Assembly: GCA_002211745.1 (NCBI GenBank)
Contig: CP022114.1
Span: 3,070,645-3,134,644, forward strand
From: Kluyvera genomosp. 3
GTDB lineage: Bacteria > Pseudomonadota > Gammaproteobacteria > Enterobacterales > Enterobacteriaceae
Direction of reading: 5' to 3'
Length of the DNA stretch: 64,000 nucleotides
Shown here: piece by piece, positions 43,219-53,278 of the stretch
Numbering within the stretch: the stretch's first letter is position 1
Layout of the letters: each line of letters opens with the position of its first letter
The notes under the pieces: generated by a model
Database searches by the model: none
What the model was told of the DNA's origin: nothing
What the model saw: only the letters and a program-made list of their open reading frames with translations
Position numbers and translations under genes: made by a program

Positions 43219-43641
43219 GTGCTAAACGATCCCCGTTTTACGGCTGAAGTTGAGCTGACCATTCCTTTTCACGACGTCGACATGATGGGCGTCGTCTGGC
43301 ACGGCAACTACTTCCGCTATTTCGAAATCGCCCGCGAAGCGCTGCTAAACCAGTTCAACTACGGCTATCGGCAGATGAAAGCCTCCGGCTACCTGTGGCC
43401 GGTGGTCGATACCCGCGTGAAGTACCGTCACCCGCTGACCTTCGAGCAGCGCATTCGCGTCCGCGCGCGCATTGGCGAGTTTGAGAACCGCCTGCGCATC
43501 AACTACGACATTTTCGATACCGAAAGCGGCCAGCGCGCCACCAGCGGCTATACCATCCAGGTGGCGGTGGACGACGCCAGCGGCGAGATGTGCTTCGTCA
43601 GCCCGGATATTCTGTTTGAACGTATGGGGGTCACGCCATGA
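43219..43641 (+). CDS. apeK: Acyl-ACP/CoA thioesterase (4-hydroxybenzoyl-CoA thioesterase type)
   Basis: 140 residues, GTG start after AAGGAG. Hotdog thioesterase motif FHDVDMMGVVWHGNYFRYFEIARE with the catalytic acidic residue. Either releases the finished polyene or clears misloaded carriers. Ends in ATGA overlap with the next gene. Confidence 0.87.
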   Translation: MLNDPRFTAEVELTIPFHDVDMMGVVWHGNYFRYFEIAREALLNQFNYGYRQMKASGYLWPVVDTRVKYRHPLTFEQRIRVRARIGEFENRLRINYDIFDTESGQRATSGYTIQVAVDDASGEMCFVSPDILFERMGVTP

Positions 43642-44243
43642 GATGGCTGCCGCTGCTGGCGCTATTGATAAGCCCGTTTGTCAGCGCACTGACGCTCGAC
43701 GCGCTGCAACAACGCTTTACCGAACAGCCGGTGATTCGCGCACACTTCGACCAGACCCGGACCATCAAGGATCTGCCGCAGCCGCTGCGTTCTCAGGGGA
43801 CGATGCTGATTGCCCGCGATCGGGGGCTGCTGTGGGATCAAACCAGCCCGTTCCCGATGCAGCTCCTGCTCGATGACAAACGTATGGTGCAGGCCATTAA
43901 CGGCCAGCCGCCGCAGACCATCACCGCGGAAAACAACCCGCAGATGTTCCAGTTTAACCACCTGCTGCGCGCGCTGTTCCAGGCCGATCGTGCCGTGCTT
44001 GAGCAAAACTTCCGCGTCGATTTTAAAGACCAGGGCGCAGGCCGCTGGACGCTGAGCCTGACGCCAACCACGACGCCGCTGGATAAAATCTTCGCCACCA
44101 TTGATTTGGCCGGTAAAGACTATCTGCAGCGCATTGTGCTCAACGATAAACAGGGCGATCGCACCGATATTGTCCTCTCTCAACACCAGCTGACGCCCGC
44201 CCAACTGACCGATGACGAACGCCAACGCTTTGCCGCCCCGTAA
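43638..44243 (+). CDS. apeL: LolA-like periplasmic outer-membrane carrier protein
   Basis: 201 residues with a signal peptide (RWLPLLALLISPFVSA). The mature part has the LolA pattern (LQQRFTEQPVIRAHFDQTR, GLLWDQTSPFPMQLLLDD, DYLQRIVLNDKQGDRTDI). Likely ferries the lipid-linked polyene across the periplasm to the outer membrane. The MMPL exporter gene begins 32 bases before its end. Confidence 0.87.
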   Translation: MRWLPLLALLISPFVSALTLDALQQRFTEQPVIRAHFDQTRTIKDLPQPLRSQGTMLIARDRGLLWDQTSPFPMQLLLDDKRMVQAINGQPPQTITAENNPQMFQFNHLLRALFQADRAVLEQNFRVDFKDQGAGRWTLSLTPTTTPLDKIFATIDLAGKDYLQRIVLNDKQGDRTDIVLSQHQLTPAQLTDDERQRFAAP

Positions 44244-46520
44244 ACGCCCGGCGCTGCTGTGGGCTTTCTGCTGTCTGCTGATGCTGGCGGCGCTGCTGAC
44301 GCTGCTGCCGAAAGCGCGGCTGAACAGCAGCGTGCTTGCCATGCTGCCGAAACAGGCAATGGGCGCGATTCCGCCGAGCCTTAACGACGGGTTTATGCAG
44401 CGCCTCGACCGTCAGCTGGTCTGGCTGGTCAGCCCCGGCAAACAGGCCGACCCGCAGGTCGCCCGCGACTGGCTGGCGCTATTGGAAAAATCGCAGGCGC
44501 TGGCGGAAGTCAAAGGCCCGATGGATGCCGACAGCCAGCAATCCTGGGGTGATTTTTTCTGGCAGCACCGTAACGGCCTGATTGACCCGGAGACCCGCGC
44601 GCGGCTGCAAAACGGCGGCGCAGCGCAGGCGCAGTGGATCCTCTCCCAGCTCTATTCGGCCTTCTCCGGCGTGAGCGGCAAAGAGCTGCAAAACGACCCG
44701 CTGATGCTGATGCGCGGCGCGCAGCTGGCGATGGCGAAAAATGGCCAGCGGCTAAGGCTGATGGACGGCTGGCTGGTGACGCAGGATGGCGACGGACGCT
44801 ACTGGTATCTGCTGCACGGCGAGCTGTCCGGTTCGTCGTTCGACATGCAGCAAACGCACCGGCTGGTAACCACGCTGAGCGCGCTGGAAAGCGAGCTGAA
44901 GGCCCGTCATCCGCAGGCACAGCTGCTGTCGCGCGGGACGGTGTTTTACAGCGACTACGCCAGCCAGCAGGCGAAGCAGGATATCTCAACGCTCGGCACA
45001 GCAACGATACTCGGCGTATTGCTGCTGATCCTCCTCACTTTCCGCTCGCTGCGCCCGCTGCTGCTGTGCCTGACCTCCATCGCCATCGGCGCGCTGGCGG
45101 GCACCGTGGTCACGCTGTTGGCGTTCGGCGAGCTGCACCTGATGACGCTGGTGATGAGCATGAGCATTATCGGTATTTCCGCCGACTATACGCTCTACTA
45201 TCTGACCGAGCGCATGGTGCATGGCGCGGAAGCCTCGCCGTGGCAAAGCCTCGCCAAAGTGCGTACCGCGCTGCTGCTGGCGCTGCTGACCACCGTGGCG
45301 GCGTATCTGATCATGATGCTCGCCCCTTCCCCGCCATTCGGCAGATGTCGGTATTTGCCGCCGTCGGCCTCTCCGCCTCCTGTCTGACGGTGATTTTCTG
45401 GCATCCGTGGCTGTGTCGTGGTCTGCCGGTACGCCCGGTTCCGGCGCGGAGGTTGATGCTGCGCTGGTTGGCCGCATGGCGACGCAACCGAAAACTGTCC
45501 GTCGGCCTGCCGGTGGCGCTGGCGCTTTTCTCGCTGGCGGGCCTTGCCGCGTTACGCGTCGATGACGATATCTCGCAGCTTCAGGCGCTGCCGCAGCACA
45601 TTCTGGCGCAGGAAAAGGCGATTACCGCGCTAACCGGGCAGCCCGTCGATCAAAAATGGTTTGTGGTTTACGGCAGTTCTGCACAGCAAACGCTGGAGCG
45701 GCTGGAAGGGTTTATTCCCGTGTTGGAGCAGGCGAAACAACGCGGCTGGATCAGCGGCTATCGCACTTTTCCGCTGAATTCCCTCGCCCGGCAGCAGCAG
45801 GATCTCAAGGCGTTGCAAACCGCCGCGCCCGCCATCGCTCAGGCGCTCGCCAGCGCCGGGCTCACCACGGTGAATCCGGACCTTAAGCCCATGCCGGTGA
45901 CGGTCGATAGCTGGCTCAGCAGCCCGGCCAGTGAAGGCTGGCGTCTGCTGTGGCTGACGCTGCCCAACGGTGAAAGCGGCGTGCTGGTACCCGCTGAAGG
46001 GTCAAAGAAAGCGCAGCGCTGGATGCGCTGAGTAAAAAACAGCCCGGCGTGGCGTGGGTGGATCGTAAACACACTTTCGATGCGCTGTTCGCGCTCTATC
46101 GCCATATTCTGACCGGCCTGCTGGGCGTGGCGCTGGCGGTGATTGCCTGCGGCGCAATCGCCCGCCTCGGCTGGCGGAAAGGGTCATCAGTCTTGTCCCC
46201 TCATTGCTGTCATTAGGCTGTGGCTGGCGGTGCTGGCGTTGAGTGGACATCCGCTGAACCTGTTCTCGCTGCTGGCGCTGGTGCTGGTGTTGGGGATCGG
46301 TATTAACTACACCCTATTTTTCAGCAACCCGCGCGGCACGCCGCTGACGTCGCTGCTGGCAATTACGCTGGCGATGCTGACGACACTGCTGACGCTTGGC
46401 ATGCTGGTCTTTAGCGCCACGCAGGCCATCAGCAGTTTCGGTATCGTACTGGTGAGCGGCATTTTCACCGCCTTTCTGCTATCGCCGCTGGCGATGCCGA
46501 CGAAAAGAGAGAAGAAATAA
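44212..46520 (+). CDS. apeM: MMPL/RND-family exporter (four apparent frameshifts)
   Basis: Restored length 770 residues with two repeats of one helix, a periplasmic loop and five helices. First repeat contains SMSIIGISADYTLYYLTERM, the Asp-Tyr proton relay of MMPL proteins; the second has LVLVLGIGINYTLFF. Moves the polyene lipid from the inner membrane to the periplasmic carrier. Single bases are missing at about 45327, 46003, 46181 and 46231. Confidence 0.87.
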
Positions 46521-46522
46521 CG

Positions 46523-47173
46523 ATGATGACAGCGACCTTTTTTGCCGGATGGCGGCGTCGCCTTATCCGGCCTACAGCGTACCGCGACGCGTGTCGCCAT
46601 CCGGCAATCCGCGCCCTTTTTCTGATCGGCACTCTGCTGCTGACCGCTTGCAGCCACACGCCACCGGCGCCATCCGCTCGCCCGCAGGCGTGGCTGGAGC
46701 CGGGAACCCGCGTGACCCTACCGGCGCCAGGCATCTCTCCGGCGCTCAGTTCTCAGCAGTTGCTGACCGGCAGCTTCAACGGTCAGACCCAGTCGCTGCT
46801 GGTCATGCTGAACGCCGATGATAAAAAACTCACCCTCGCGGGCCTGTCGTCGGTCGGTATTCGTCTGTTTCTCGCCACCTACGACGAACACGGGCTGCAC
46901 ACCGAACAGTCGATCGTTGCGCCACAGCTGCCGCCCGCCAGCCAGGTACTGGCCGACGTGATGCTCAGCCACTGGCCCATCAGCGCCTGGCAGCCGCAGT
47001 TGCCCGCCGGCTGGACGTTGACCGACAGCGGCGATAAGCGCGAGCTGCGCAACGCCCGTGGTAAGCTGGTGACCGAAATCACCTACCTCAACCGCCACGG
47101 CAAACGTGAGCCAATCAGCATTGCGCAGCACGTTTTTAAATACCACATCACCATTCAATATCTGGGTGACTGA
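46523..47173 (+). CDS. apeN: DUF3261-type outer-membrane lipoprotein
   Basis: 216 residues, with lipobox LLTACS at about 39-44 after the hydrophobic ALFLIGT core. The body (GTRVTLPAPGISPALSSQQLLTGSFNGQ, VMLNADDKKLTLAGLSSVGIRL) is the LolB-like fold of DUF3261 proteins and would insert the polyene lipid into the outer membrane. The 36 residues before the hydrophobic core are encoded largely by a REP-type palindrome (46544-46607), an odd long basic leader; no downstream in-frame ATG or GTG exists before the core. Confidence 0.82.
   Translation: MMTATFFAGWRRRLIRPTAYRDACRHPAIRALFLIGTLLLTACSHTPPAPSARPQAWLEPGTRVTLPAPGISPALSSQQLLTGSFNGQTQSLLVMLNADDKKLTLAGLSSVGIRLFLATYDEHGLHTEQSIVAPQLPPASQVLADVMLSHWPISAWQPQLPAGWTLTDSGDKRELRNARGKLVTEITYLNRHGKREPISIAQHVFKYHITIQYLGD
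46544..46607. repeat. REP-type palindromic element inside the apeN leader
   Basis: GCCGGATGGCGGCGTCGCCT then TATCCGGCCTAC is a classic enterobacterial REP hairpin; GTCGCCATCCGGCAA at 46592-46606 is a partial inverted second copy. Normally intergenic, here it is read through as the start of a lipoprotein signal peptide. Confidence 0.75.
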
Positions 47174-47174
47174 G

Positions 47175-48344
47175 ATGATCTATATTTCGGCAGTCGGCAT
47201 GATCAATGCGCTGGGCAATACGCTCGATGAGATCGCCGCGAACCTGACGCGCGGCGTGGCCCCCGGCATGCGCCCAAGAACCGGCTGGCTTCAGGGACAT
47301 CCAGAGGCAGTGCTGGGCGGCGTCGACGGCGAGCTGCCCGTCATTGCTGATACCTTTCGCGACCACCGCTCGCGCAACAACCAGCTGCTGCTGGCCGCGC
47401 TGGCGCAGATTCAGCCGCAGGTGGATGCCGCCATCACGCGGTATGGCCATGAGCGGGTTGCCGTGGTGCTCGGAACCAGTACCTCCGGACTGGATGAGGG
47501 CGACGCACACGTCAACCTGACCCTGAACGGCGAAGCCAGCACCGCGTGGCGCTATCCGCAGCAGGAGCTGGGCGACCCGTCGCGCTTTCTCAGCCACTGG
47601 TTAGCGCTCGACGGCCCGGCGTTTACCCTTTCAACCGCCTGCTCCTCCAGCGCCCGCGCAATCATCAGCGGGCGTCGCCTGATTGAGGCCGGACTGGCGG
47701 ACGTGGCGATCGTCGGCGGCGCGGACACCCTGAGCCGGATGCCGATTAACGGTTTCCACAGCCTGGAGTCGCTCTCCACCGTGCGGTGCCAGCCGTTTGC
47801 TGAGGATCGTTGCGGCATCACCATCGGTGAAGGCGCGGCGTTGATGCTGCTGACGCGTGAGCCGCAGCCTATCGCGCTGCTGGGCGTCGGCGAGTCGAGC
47901 GATGCTTACCATATTTCCGCGCCGCATCCCCAGGGAGAAGGCGCGATTCGCGCGATTCAGCAAGCGCTCAACGACGCGGAGATGGCCCCTGCCGATATCG
48001 GCTACATTAATCTCCACGGCACCGCAACGCCGCTGAACGATCGGATCGAATCTCGCGTGGTGAACGCGCTGTTTGGCGAAGCGGTGCCCTGTAGTTCCAC
48101 CAAGCACCTGACCGGCCACACGTTGGGCGCGGCAGGCATCACCGAAGCGGCGCTCAGCATGTTAATATTACAACGAAATCTACCGCTTCCTGCCCAGGAC
48201 TTTAGCCTGTCGCCGCGCGACCCGGCACTGGCACCCTGCGGGATTATTACGCAGCCGCAGACGCTGAAGCGCCCGGTTATCCTGTCAAATTCGTTCGCGT
48301 TTGGCGGCAACAACGCCAGCATCCTGCTCGGGAGGGTTTCATGA
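47175..48344 (+). CDS. apeO: Beta-ketoacyl-ACP synthase of aryl polyene elongation
   Basis: 389 residues from the ATG at 47175, one base after the apeN stop; a longer frame to 47106 lies inside apeN and is unlikely. Full catalytic set: Cys in LSTACSSSARA, His in LHGTATPLND, His in KHLTGHTLGAAG, and the C-terminal SNSFAFGGNNAS. Condenses malonyl units; expected partner is the chain-length factor ApeC. Uninterrupted. Confidence 0.9.
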   Translation: MIYISAVGMINALGNTLDEIAANLTRGVAPGMRPRTGWLQGHPEAVLGGVDGELPVIADTFRDHRSRNNQLLLAALAQIQPQVDAAITRYGHERVAVVLGTSTSGLDEGDAHVNLTLNGEASTAWRYPQQELGDPSRFLSHWLALDGPAFTLSTACSSSARAIISGRRLIEAGLADVAIVGGADTLSRMPINGFHSLESLSTVRCQPFAEDRCGITIGEGAALMLLTREPQPIALLGVGESSDAYHISAPHPQGEGAIRAIQQALNDAEMAPADIGYINLHGTATPLNDRIESRVVNALFGEAVPCSSTKHLTGHTLGAAGITEAALSMLILQRNLPLPAQDFSLSPRDPALAPCGIITQPQTLKRPVILSNSFAFGGNNASILLGRVS

Positions 48345-48816
48345 GCCGCTATTTATCACCCGGCGACTATCTGCCGCACGACGCCCCCATGCTGCTGCTG
48401 GAAGAGGTGGTGAGCGTGACCGAGGAAACCGCCATGTGCCGCGTCGCCGTGACTTCCGACGGCGTGCTGGGGCCGTATCTCGATCCGCAAGGAAACCTCC
48501 CGGCTGGTTCGCGCTGGAGCTGATGGCGCAGACCGTCGGCGTGTGGTCCGGCTGGCATCGTCAGCAGAAAGGACTGGAGGCGATGGCGCTGGGGATGGTG
48601 CTCGGCGCCCGTGAGCTGGTTTGCGCCGCGGGCGCGTTGCCGGGCGGAAAAACGCTTTCTGTCGCCATCAGCCGTCTGATGCAGGACGAACGTTTCGGCA
48701 GCTTTGAATGCACAATTCATGTCGGCGCGGAGCCGCTGGCATCGGGTCGTGTGAATACCTTCCAGCCGACGGCGGAAGAACTTCATTCTCTCTTTCAACA
48801 AGGAGCGTGCGCATGA
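48341..48816 (+). CDS. apeP: Hotdog dehydratase subunit, FabA/FabZ-like (one apparent frameshift)
   Basis: Restored length 158 residues. N-terminal YLPHDAPMLLLEEVVSV is the FabZ-like histidine region; restored sequence gives NLPGWFALELMAQTVGVWSGWH, where the long helix carries the partner residue. Pairs with ApeI. One C is missing at about 48498. Coupled to both neighbours by ATGA overlaps. Confidence 0.85.
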
Positions 48817-49543
48817 GTCGTTCAGTTTTAGTGACCGGTGCCAGCAAGGGAATCGGGCGCGCCATCGCCCAAAAGCTGGCGACGGAAGGTTTTGTGGTCG
48901 GCGTTCATTATCATCATGACGAGGCCGGCGCGCAGGAGACATTGGAAGCGATTCATGCCCTTGGCGGCGCGGGTCGTCTGTTGCAATTTGACGTCGCAAA
49001 TCGTGCGCAGTGCCGCACGGTGCTGGAGCAGGATATTGCGGCGCATGGCGCATGGTACGGCGTGGTGAGCAATGCTGGCATAACGCGCGACGCCGCCTTC
49101 CCGGCGCTCGGCGATGACGACTGGGATGCGGTGATCCACACCAATCTCGACAGTTTCTACAACGTCATCCAGCCCTGTATTATGCCGATGATTAGCGCGC
49201 GCCAGGGAGGACGCATTATCACGCTCTCTTCCGTCTCTGGCGTGATGGGCAACCGGGCCAGGTGAACTACAGCGCCGCCAAAGCGGGCATTATTGGCGCC
49301 ACCAAGGCGCTGGCGATAGAGCTGGCAAAACGCAAAATCACCGTCAACTGCATTGCGCCGGGCCTTATCGATACCGGCATGCTGCAGATGGAAGAGACGG
49401 CGCTAAAAGAGGCCATGGCCGCTATCCCGATGAAACGCATGGGACAGGCGGACGAAGTGGCCGGGCTGGCCGCTTATCTGATGTCAGATATTGCCGGTTA
49501 CGTGACTCGCCAGGTTATTTCCATTAATGGAGGGATGCTATGA
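48813..49543 (+). CDS. apeQ: 3-oxoacyl-ACP reductase, FabG-like (one apparent frameshift)
   Basis: Restored length 243 residues. SDR motifs TGASKGIGRAIAQKLA, SNAGITRD, SSVSG and YSAAKAG, CIAPGLIDTGML. NADPH-dependent reduction step in each polyene elongation cycle. One G is missing at about 49256. Confidence 0.9.
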
Positions 49544-50768
49544 CGCGCCGCGTGGTGATTACCGGGATGGGCGGCGTCACCGCCTTTGGCGATAACTGGC
49601 AGGACGTTTCCACCCGGCTGCTGGCCTACGAAAACGCCGTACGGTATATGCCGGAATGGCAGGAATTCGACGGGCTGCAAACGCTGCTGGGCGCGCCGAT
49701 AGAAGACTTCAGGCTGCCGGACCATTACACCCGTAAACGCATCCGCGCGATGGGCCGCGTATCGCTGCTGTCGACGCGGGCCACCGAACTGGCGCTGGAG
49801 CAGGCGGGTTTGCTCGACGATAAGGTGCTGACTAATGGTGAAACCGGGATTGCCTATGGTTCTTCAACCGGCAGCACCGGCCCGATGAGCGAATTCGCTA
49901 CCATGCTGACCGAGAAGCACACCAATAACATTACCGCCACCACCTACGTGCAGATGATGCCGCACACCACCGCCGTGAATACCGGCCTGTTCTTTGGCCT
50001 GCGCGGGCGGGTTATCCCCACCTCCAGCGCCTGTACCTCGGGCAGCCAGGCGATTGGCTACGCGTGGGAAGCCATCCGCCACGGTTACCAGACCGTGATG
50101 GTCGCGGGCGGCGCAGAGGAACTGTGCCCTCTGAAGCGGCGGTCTTTGATACGTTGTTCGCCACCAGCCAGCGCAATGACCAACCGAAAACAACGCCCTC
50201 CCCGTTCGACGAGAAACGCGACGGTCTGGTGGTGGGTGAAGGTGCCGGAACGCTCATTCTTGAAGAACTGGAGCACGCAAAAGCGCGCGGCGCGACCATC
50301 TTCGGCGAGATCGTCGGCTTTGCCACCAACTGCGATGCCGCCCATATCACCCAGCCACAGCGCGAAACCATGCAAATCTGTATGGCGCAGTCGCTCAAGG
50401 TGGCGGGCTTAAGTCCGCAGGATATCGGCTATATTTCGGCCCACGGCACCGCAACGGACCGCGGCGATCTTGCCGAAAGCCAGGCAACCGCCGCGCTGTT
50501 CGGCGACCGCGTCCCCTTTTCCTCGTTGAAAGGTTATTTTGGTCACACCCTCGGCGCCTGTGGCGCGCTGGAGGCCTGGATGAGTCTGCAGATGATGCGC
50601 GAAGGCTGGTTTGCGCCCACGCTCAACCTGCGGCATCCGGATGAAAACTGCGGTGCGCTGGACTACATCATGGAAAAGGCCCGCCAGGTGGATTGCGAGT
50701 TCCTGCAGAGTAATAACTTTGCTTTCGGCGGCATCAACACCTCGATGATTATTCAACGCTGGCCCTGA
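49540..50768 (+). CDS. apeR: Second beta-ketoacyl-ACP synthase, FabF-like (one apparent frameshift)
   Basis: Restored length 409 residues. Catalytic Cys in PTSSACTSGSQAIGYAW, His in SAHGTATDRGDL and His in KGYFGHTLGACGALE; C-terminal NNFAFGGINTS. Thought to perform the first condensation with the aryl starter. One C is missing at about 50130. Begins with ATGA overlap of apeQ. Confidence 0.9.
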
Positions 50769-50769
50769 A

Positions 50770-51347
50770 ATGTACCGGCTTTATCTGGGGAACATTCCGG
50801 CCTTAAGCGCCATTCCGCTCGCCGCAGAAATTATGGCGGCGGCACCGCCGGGCGCAAGACGCGCCGCCTGGCTGGCGGGTCGGGCGCTACTTTGCCACGT
50901 TTGCTCGCCGCTGCCGGAGATTATCTATGGCGAACAGGGGAAACCGGCGTTTGGGGGGAGCAGGCGCTGTGGTTCAACCTGAGCCACAGCGGCGACAACA
51001 TCGCCCTGCTACTCAGCGATGAAGGGGAAGTGGGCTGCGATATTGAGGTTATCCGCCCGCGCTGGCCATCGCTGGTGAGTGCGTTTTACAGCGACGGCGA
51101 ACAGGCGGAAATTGCCGCAGAACGCCCGGAACACCAGCTTGCCGCCTTCTGGCGCATCTGGACGCAAAAAGAGGCTATCGTGAAGCAGCGCGGCGGCGGC
51201 GTGTGGCAGATGGCCGACATCGACAGCACGCAGCCTGCGACGCATTTTATTGCTCATTGCCAGCAAAATGCGCTCAGTCTGGCCGTCTGTACGCCAACAC
51301 CGCTCAACATTCAGGACATAATTGTCGACATCAGCCCACAACGTTGA
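50770..51347 (+). CDS. Sfp-type 4'-phosphopantetheinyl transferase (one apparent frameshift)
   Basis: Restored length 192 residues. Magnesium and CoA motifs GEVGCDIEVIRPR and FWRIWTQKEAIVKQRGGG are intact, as is NLSHSGDN. It would attach phosphopantetheine to ApeE and ApeF. One G of a seven-base run is missing near 50955. Last gene of the ape operon, one base after apeR. Confidence 0.88.
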
Positions 51348-51407
51348 TTTTGGTCAACTCCACGCCTACGCATAAGCTGCATTTTATGCGCACTTTATAT
51401 TTACAGG

Positions 51408-51758
51408 GTGAATAGTTCATTGGTATTACGACTCGAACACATGTTTGTCCGGCCCGCCAGCCTGTGGGGTTGGCTGATGTGCAACGCGCTTAACGGCATG
51501 GCTATCGTGCTCTGTTTTAGCGCCGTCAGCGCCTGTGTTGGCATCCGGGAATCGGTATGGCATATCGTCGTCACGCTGGCGATTATTGTCTCCACCTTTT
51601 ACAGCGCCAACTATTTCTCCGCACTGGAATCTCGCAACGACAAGCGGCGCTATTTTTTGTTAGCCTGGGTCATCGTGACCGTGTTACTGAATTTTATCCA
51701 CGTCTGGGCTAAATGGGCGCCGGAGGGTCACCCCGCCCCAGCGCGCACGTTGCTATGA
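51408..51758 (+). CDS. Small inner-membrane protein of unknown function
   Basis: Up to 116 residues, with three likely membrane helices (about 20-43, 48-64 and 80-98). Start uncertain: GTG at 51408 has no strong ribosome site, and other starts up to the ATG at 51441 are possible. Lies 60 bases after the phosphopantetheinyl transferase and converges on dsbG with a 6-base overlap. No family recognised. Confidence 0.5.
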   Translation: MNSSLVLRLEHMFVRPASLWGWLMCNALNGMAIVLCFSAVSACVGIRESVWHIVVTLAIIVSTFYSANYFSALESRNDKRRYFLLAWVIVTVLLNFIHVWAKWAPEGHPAPARTLL

Positions 51759-52516
51759 CTTAGGGCGTGGGCCGAACATGTCAATCAGTTGCTTTTCATC
51801 CGGCATGCCGACCACCTGCTGCAGCTCATTTTTATCATTCATATAATAAATGGCTGGTGTCGCGCTCGCCCCCAGATCGTCCATCAGCTTCTGGTGCTGC
51901 TGGAGCAAATTGAAGGTTTCACGCGGCGTGGTGCCCGTAAACGGCGGCAGTTTTTTGCCGCCAGAGAGCTCATATTCCCGCCAGGCCGCCACCGGGTCAT
52001 CGGCGTTCAGAATGGCCGTGGCGTTACGCCCGCTTTGTGGGTTGAGGAACGCCACCAACAGCGTATTGAGCTGCACTTTACCCGCCGCCACCCAGGGCTG
52101 GGCCGCCGACCAGAACGTTTTGCAATACGGACAGAACGGATCGGCGAAGACCACCACCTTGCGTTCCGCCGTATCGGCCCCCTCTTTCAGCGCGTGGGCG
52201 CTGTTGAGCTTTTGCCACATCTCCCGGCCCATCGGATATAAATTTCGCTTTTGAAATAGTCTTCACTCAGGTTTTTACCTTTATTGTCATAAAGATAACC
52301 GGACACCACGTGCTTGCCATCCGGCGTCAGAAACAGCGTCACGCCCATATCCTGATACTGACCGACCCAGCTTTTCATGCCGCCGGGAGCGTCTATCTCT
52401 TTGACTATCTTGATGTTCTGCTGCTCGCTAAAGCGTTTTACAATGTCGGGCAGCGGCGCGCTGGCAAAGGCCAGCGTCGGGATTAAGGATAACGCCATCA
52501 GCGCGATCGGTTTCAT
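51753..52516 (-). CDS. dsbG: Thiol:disulfide isomerase/chaperone DsbG (one apparent frameshift)
   Basis: Restored length 254 residues. Signal peptide KPIALMALSLIPTLAFA; N-terminal dimerisation domain (PDIVKRFSEQQNIKIVKEID), thioredoxin domain with ADPFCPYCKTFW active site and cis-Pro region SATPAIYYMN. DsbG protects single cysteines from over-oxidation and is kept reduced by DsbD. Here it follows scsC on the minus strand rather than sitting next to ahpC as in E. coli. One C is missing at about 52231. Confidence 0.92.
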
Positions 52517-52532
52517 ACTCGTCTCTCCTTAA

Positions 52533-52550
52533 CGCGGGGAGTCCCCCGCG
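52533..52550. other. Hairpin between scsC and dsbG
   Basis: CGCGGGG and CCCCGCG arms with a 3- to 4-base loop in the 41-base gap between the two minus-strand genes. Without a T run it is more likely an mRNA-processing or stabilising hairpin than a terminator. Confidence 0.45.
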
Positions 52551-52557
52551 AGTCAAT

Positions 52558-53276
52558 TTACTGTTTTTTCAGCGCTTCGCTGACCATTGCGTCAAATTGT
52601 TCATACGGGATCCAGCCTGACAGCAGTTCGCCGCCAATCAGCGTGGCGGGCGTGCCCTGAATCCCAAGCTGCTGCGCGACCGCCAGGCTTTTCTTCAGCG
52701 TTTCCAGGCTTTGTTCATCGGCTTATCCACCACCACTGCGGCTTTCTTTTTCGCTTCAGCAATACTGGCATCATCGTGATAGCCCTTTCTCGCCATCAGG
52801 ATATCGTTGAAACGGAGGAACTGCTCAGGATGCGTACGCCACACGGTCAGGGCATCGCGTGCCGACGTAACCGAACTTTCTGCGCGGTAAGGCAGAAACT
52901 TAAACACCACCGCCACGTCGGGTATTTCGCCACGATCTTTGCCAGATACGGGTCAAATTTCTTGCAGTAAGGGCAGTTGTAATCGGTAAACACGACCAGC
53001 GTCAACCGGGATGCGCCGTCCCGAAGCGCGGAGAGTTCGGGTCATTGAAGAGAAAGTCCTGGTGTTGCTTAAGGCCGTCTGCAACTGCTCGCGATCGGCC
53101 TGTGCACTCTGCTGGTCGAGCTTTTCCGCCGCCGCGGCGAGGATTTCCGGATGGTTAAGCAAGGTCTCCTGCACCAGTTCCTGGACGCGCGCTTCCTGCG
53201 CGGGCGTCAGCGGCGCCGCGGCGAAGGCGCGCAACGAAGCAAGGAGCAGTAAGCCAAAAATCAGCGTGTTTTTCAT
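52558..53276 (-). CDS. scsC: ScsC-like periplasmic disulfide isomerase (four apparent frameshifts)
   Basis: Restored length 240 residues. Signal peptide KNTLIFGLLLLASLRAFA; N-terminal helical oligomerisation segment (LTPAQEARVQELVQETLLNHPEILAAAAEKLDQQ), then a DsbA-like thioredoxin domain with VVFTDYNCPYCKKFDPYLAK and IQGTPATLIGG. Trimerises and shuffles disulfides or protects periplasmic proteins under copper stress; reduced by ScsB. Missing bases at about 52713, 52926, 53005 and 53058. Begins 2 bases after the scsB stop. Confidence 0.88.
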
Positions 53277-53278
53277 GG

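Noticed and set aside
47106-47174. Extended N-terminus for the ketosynthase ApeO
   Set aside because: The extra 23 codons lie within apeN; the ATG at 47175 matches the conserved ketosynthase start.
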